Assembly (NCBI GenBank): GCA_945883885.1
Contig: CAMCYM010000063.1
Location: forward strand, 1 to 8,511
Source of the DNA: Chryseobacterium gleum
Lineage (GTDB): Bacteria; Bacteroidota; Bacteroidia; Flavobacteriales_D; Sanyastnellaceae
Reading direction: 5' to 3'
Length of the DNA: 8,511 nucleotides
Of the stretch, positions 7,136 to 8,511 are shown piece after piece (position 1 is the first letter of the stretch; each line of letters begins with the position of its first letter). A model generated the notes under the pieces. That model had not been told where the DNA came from and ran no database searches. It was given only the letters and a program-made list of their open reading frames with translations. The position numbers and the translations under genes were made by a program.

Positions 7136-8167
7136 ATGAACGTCTGCTTCCTCATGTACCCTTGGGAGTCGGTCACCCCGGCCTCCGACAGCACCCTCCG
7201 GCTCATCCACGAATGCGTGAGCCGCGGACACCGCGTGGCGCTCACCACCAGTGCGAATCTGACGATCCGGGATTCCACCACGATGGCCTTCAGCAAGCTG
7301 TTCGAAGACGGAGCGAAGCCGTCGCGCAACATCGAGCAGTTTTACAAAACTGCCCGCTTTCGGGACCAAATGCTCCCCCTCGCCGGCTTCGACGTGATCT
7401 TCATGCGGGCAAACCCGCCGTTGGACAATTTGGCCCTCAACTTCCTCGACTCGGTCAAGGACGACGTGTTCATTGTCAACAGTGTACAGGGACTCCGCGA
7501 GGCGAATAACAAGCTCTACACCGCGGCCATGGACGACCCTGGCCACACCATCATCCCGCGGACCTACGTCAGCAAAAACAAGGACTACCTGCTCAAGGTC
7601 ATCCGCGAATCGAGCGCACAGAAGATGATCCTCAAGCCGCTCAACGGCTTCGGCGGCAGCGGCGTCATCGTCCTTGAACGCGGCGCCATGCAAAACGTCA
7701 ACTCGCTGCTGGACTTCTACATCAGCGGCAAAGGCGGCGAATCGAACTACGTGATTCTGCAGGATTATGTCGAAGGCGCCGAGCAAGGCGACGTGCGCGT
7801 GCTCATGCTCCACGGAGAGCCCATCGGGGCCATGCGCCGGGTGCCGGCGGAAGGGGATGCCCGCAGCAACGTCCATGCAGGCGGCTCGGTGCACAAGCAC
7901 GTGCTCACCCGCGACGAACTCCGGGTCTGCCGTTCCATCGGGCCCAAACTCGTCCAAGACGGGCTCTACTTCGTGGGCGTCGACCTCATCGGCGGAAAGC
8001 TCATCGAAGTCAACGTGCTCAGCCCAGGCGGCATCGTCAACATCAACCGCCTGAACCGGGTCCGGCTCCAAACCCGCGTCATCGACTGGGCCGAGCGCAT
8101 GGTCGACCTGCGCGCCTCCGCCCGCTCCCGCCGCGACGCCCTCCGCAAAACGGTGGCCGAGGCCTGA
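7136..8167 (+). CDS. Glutathione synthetase-like ATP-grasp ligase (GshB family)
   Basis: The 343-residue protein matches the GshB family along its length (E. coli GshB is 316 residues). The N-terminal Rossmann-like part opens MNVCFLMYPWESV and includes FMRANPPLDN (89-98), equivalent to LMRKDPPFDT in E. coli. NSVQGLREANNKLYTA (115-130) is the hinge and substrate block. The ATP-grasp core has ILKPLNGFGGSGV (165-177), with the nucleotide-binding lysine and glycine-rich loop. DVRVLMLHGEPIGAMRR (219-235) and the acidic Mg-binding segment VGVDLIGGKLIEVNVLSPGGI (280-300) complete it. The family forms an amide bond by way of an acyl phosphate; GshB joins gamma-glutamylcysteine to glycine. Here the real substrate is open, because no gshA-like gene is visible and the next gene is an N-formylglutamate amidohydrolase relative that starts on the stop codon of this one. 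It has no upstream in-frame ATG. Cytoplasmic. Confidence 0.88.
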   Translation: MNVCFLMYPWESVTPASDSTLRLIHECVSRGHRVALTTSANLTIRDSTTMAFSKLFEDGAKPSRNIEQFYKTARFRDQMLPLAGFDVIFMRANPPLDNLALNFLDSVKDDVFIVNSVQGLREANNKLYTAAMDDPGHTIIPRTYVSKNKDYLLKVIRESSAQKMILKPLNGFGGSGVIVLERGAMQNVNSLLDFYISGKGGESNYVILQDYVEGAEQGDVRVLMLHGEPIGAMRRVPAEGDARSNVHAGGSVHKHVLTRDELRVCRSIGPKLVQDGLYFVGVDLIGGKLIEVNVLSPGGIVNINRLNRVRLQTRVIDWAERMVDLRASARSRRDALRKTVAEA

Positions 8168-8511
8168 TGGAGCACCTCACCGCGGACGAGATCTGCGCGC
8201 GCCTTCAGGCCGGCGGCTCGCTCGAAGCCACGGCCTCCGATACCGGCTGCATCGTCCGCGTGCGCCGCTGGGTTCCGTACATCGCAACGGCCATCCACGC
8301 CGGAAGCCGCATGCCGCACGAGCTGGAAATCCGCTCCGCGGTGAGCGCATTCGAGCGGTGGCAGGAAGAAGATCCGGACACCGACACGTTCATCGCCGAC
8401 CTGCCCATCACCCTCGTCGGAACCGACTCGCGCTACGCCTACGACCTCAACCGGGCTCCCGAAGCCGCCGTCTACGACGAAGCCTGGGGCAAAAAAGTGT
8501 GGGTCCGCCCA
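8167..8511 (+). CDS. N-formylglutamate amidohydrolase family protein (3' end cut by window edge)
   Basis: The start codon overlaps the preceding stop (TGATG, one shared base), so the two genes are almost certainly translationally coupled. The 115 visible residues contain TAIHAGSRMPHEL (41-53), the position of the conserved histidine-glycine metal-site region of this zinc amidohydrolase family, and GTDSRYAYDLNRAPEAAVY (85-103), matching the (S)RFEVDLNRPRE-type block of Bacteroidota members, followed by DEAWGKKVW. The founding enzymes (HutG type) hydrolyse N-formylglutamate to formate and glutamate in histidine degradation. No other hut gene is visible, and the pairing with a ligase rather than hut genes suggests a different substrate. 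The catalytic C-terminal half is not in the window, so completeness cannot be judged. Confidence 0.82.
   Translation, partial: MEHLTADEICARLQAGGSLEATASDTGCIVRVRRWVPYIATAIHAGSRMPHELEIRSAVSAFERWQEEDPDTDTFIADLPITLVGTDSRYAYDLNRAPEAAVYDEAWGKKVWVRP

Noticed and set aside
1..8511. CRISPR array, insertion sequence, tRNA, rRNA or phage genes
   Set aside because: No spaced repeats of CRISPR length, no transposase motifs, no terminal inverted repeats and no tRNA-like cloverleaf noticed. The only tandem repeats are the short ones listed.

Overview
The window is a GC-rich, densely coded stretch that looks chromosomal and comes from a member of the Bacteroidota. Four signs point that way: a C-terminal sorting domain of the type IX secretion system (T9SS) on a surface or secreted enzyme, a type III glutamine synthetase (GlnN), a TPR/PD40 envelope protein of the PorE/OmpA kind, and start sites without Shine-Dalgarno sequences but with TAnnTTTG-like -7 elements. 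I cannot place it below the phylum.

Layout. Three genes lie on the minus strand, read right to left. The first is a 1157-residue exported peptide-N-glycosidase F (PNGase F) relative with a T9SS sorting tail (7045 to 3572). It is followed by a strong intrinsic terminator. Next comes glnN (3369 to 1189, possibly starting at 3468), preceded by a tandem hexamer array. Last is a TPR plus beta-propeller envelope protein (1085 to the left edge, C-terminus missing). On the plus strand, diverging from the PNGase gene across a 90-base spacer, are a glutathione-synthetase-like ATP-grasp ligase (7136-8167) and, overlapping its stop codon by one base, an N-formylglutamate amidohydrolase family gene that runs off the right edge.

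How they may work together. The PNGase F relative is a predicted cell-surface or secreted deglycosylase. The partial left-hand gene may belong to the envelope machinery that anchors or exports such cargo, but it is separated from it by glnN and a terminator, so a direct link is inference. glnN assimilates ammonium. The ATP-grasp and formylglutamate-amidohydrolase pair is translationally coupled and probably serves one small-molecule or peptide pathway. No gshA-type glutamate-cysteine ligase is visible, so ordinary glutathione synthesis cannot be assumed.

The points most worth a second look are the roughly 540-residue multi-domain insertion that splits the PNGase F catalytic fold, the uncertain third catalytic acid in that enzyme, the hexamer array at the 5' end of glnN, and the undefined ligase/hydrolase pair. 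I found no mobile element, CRISPR array, tRNA or rRNA.
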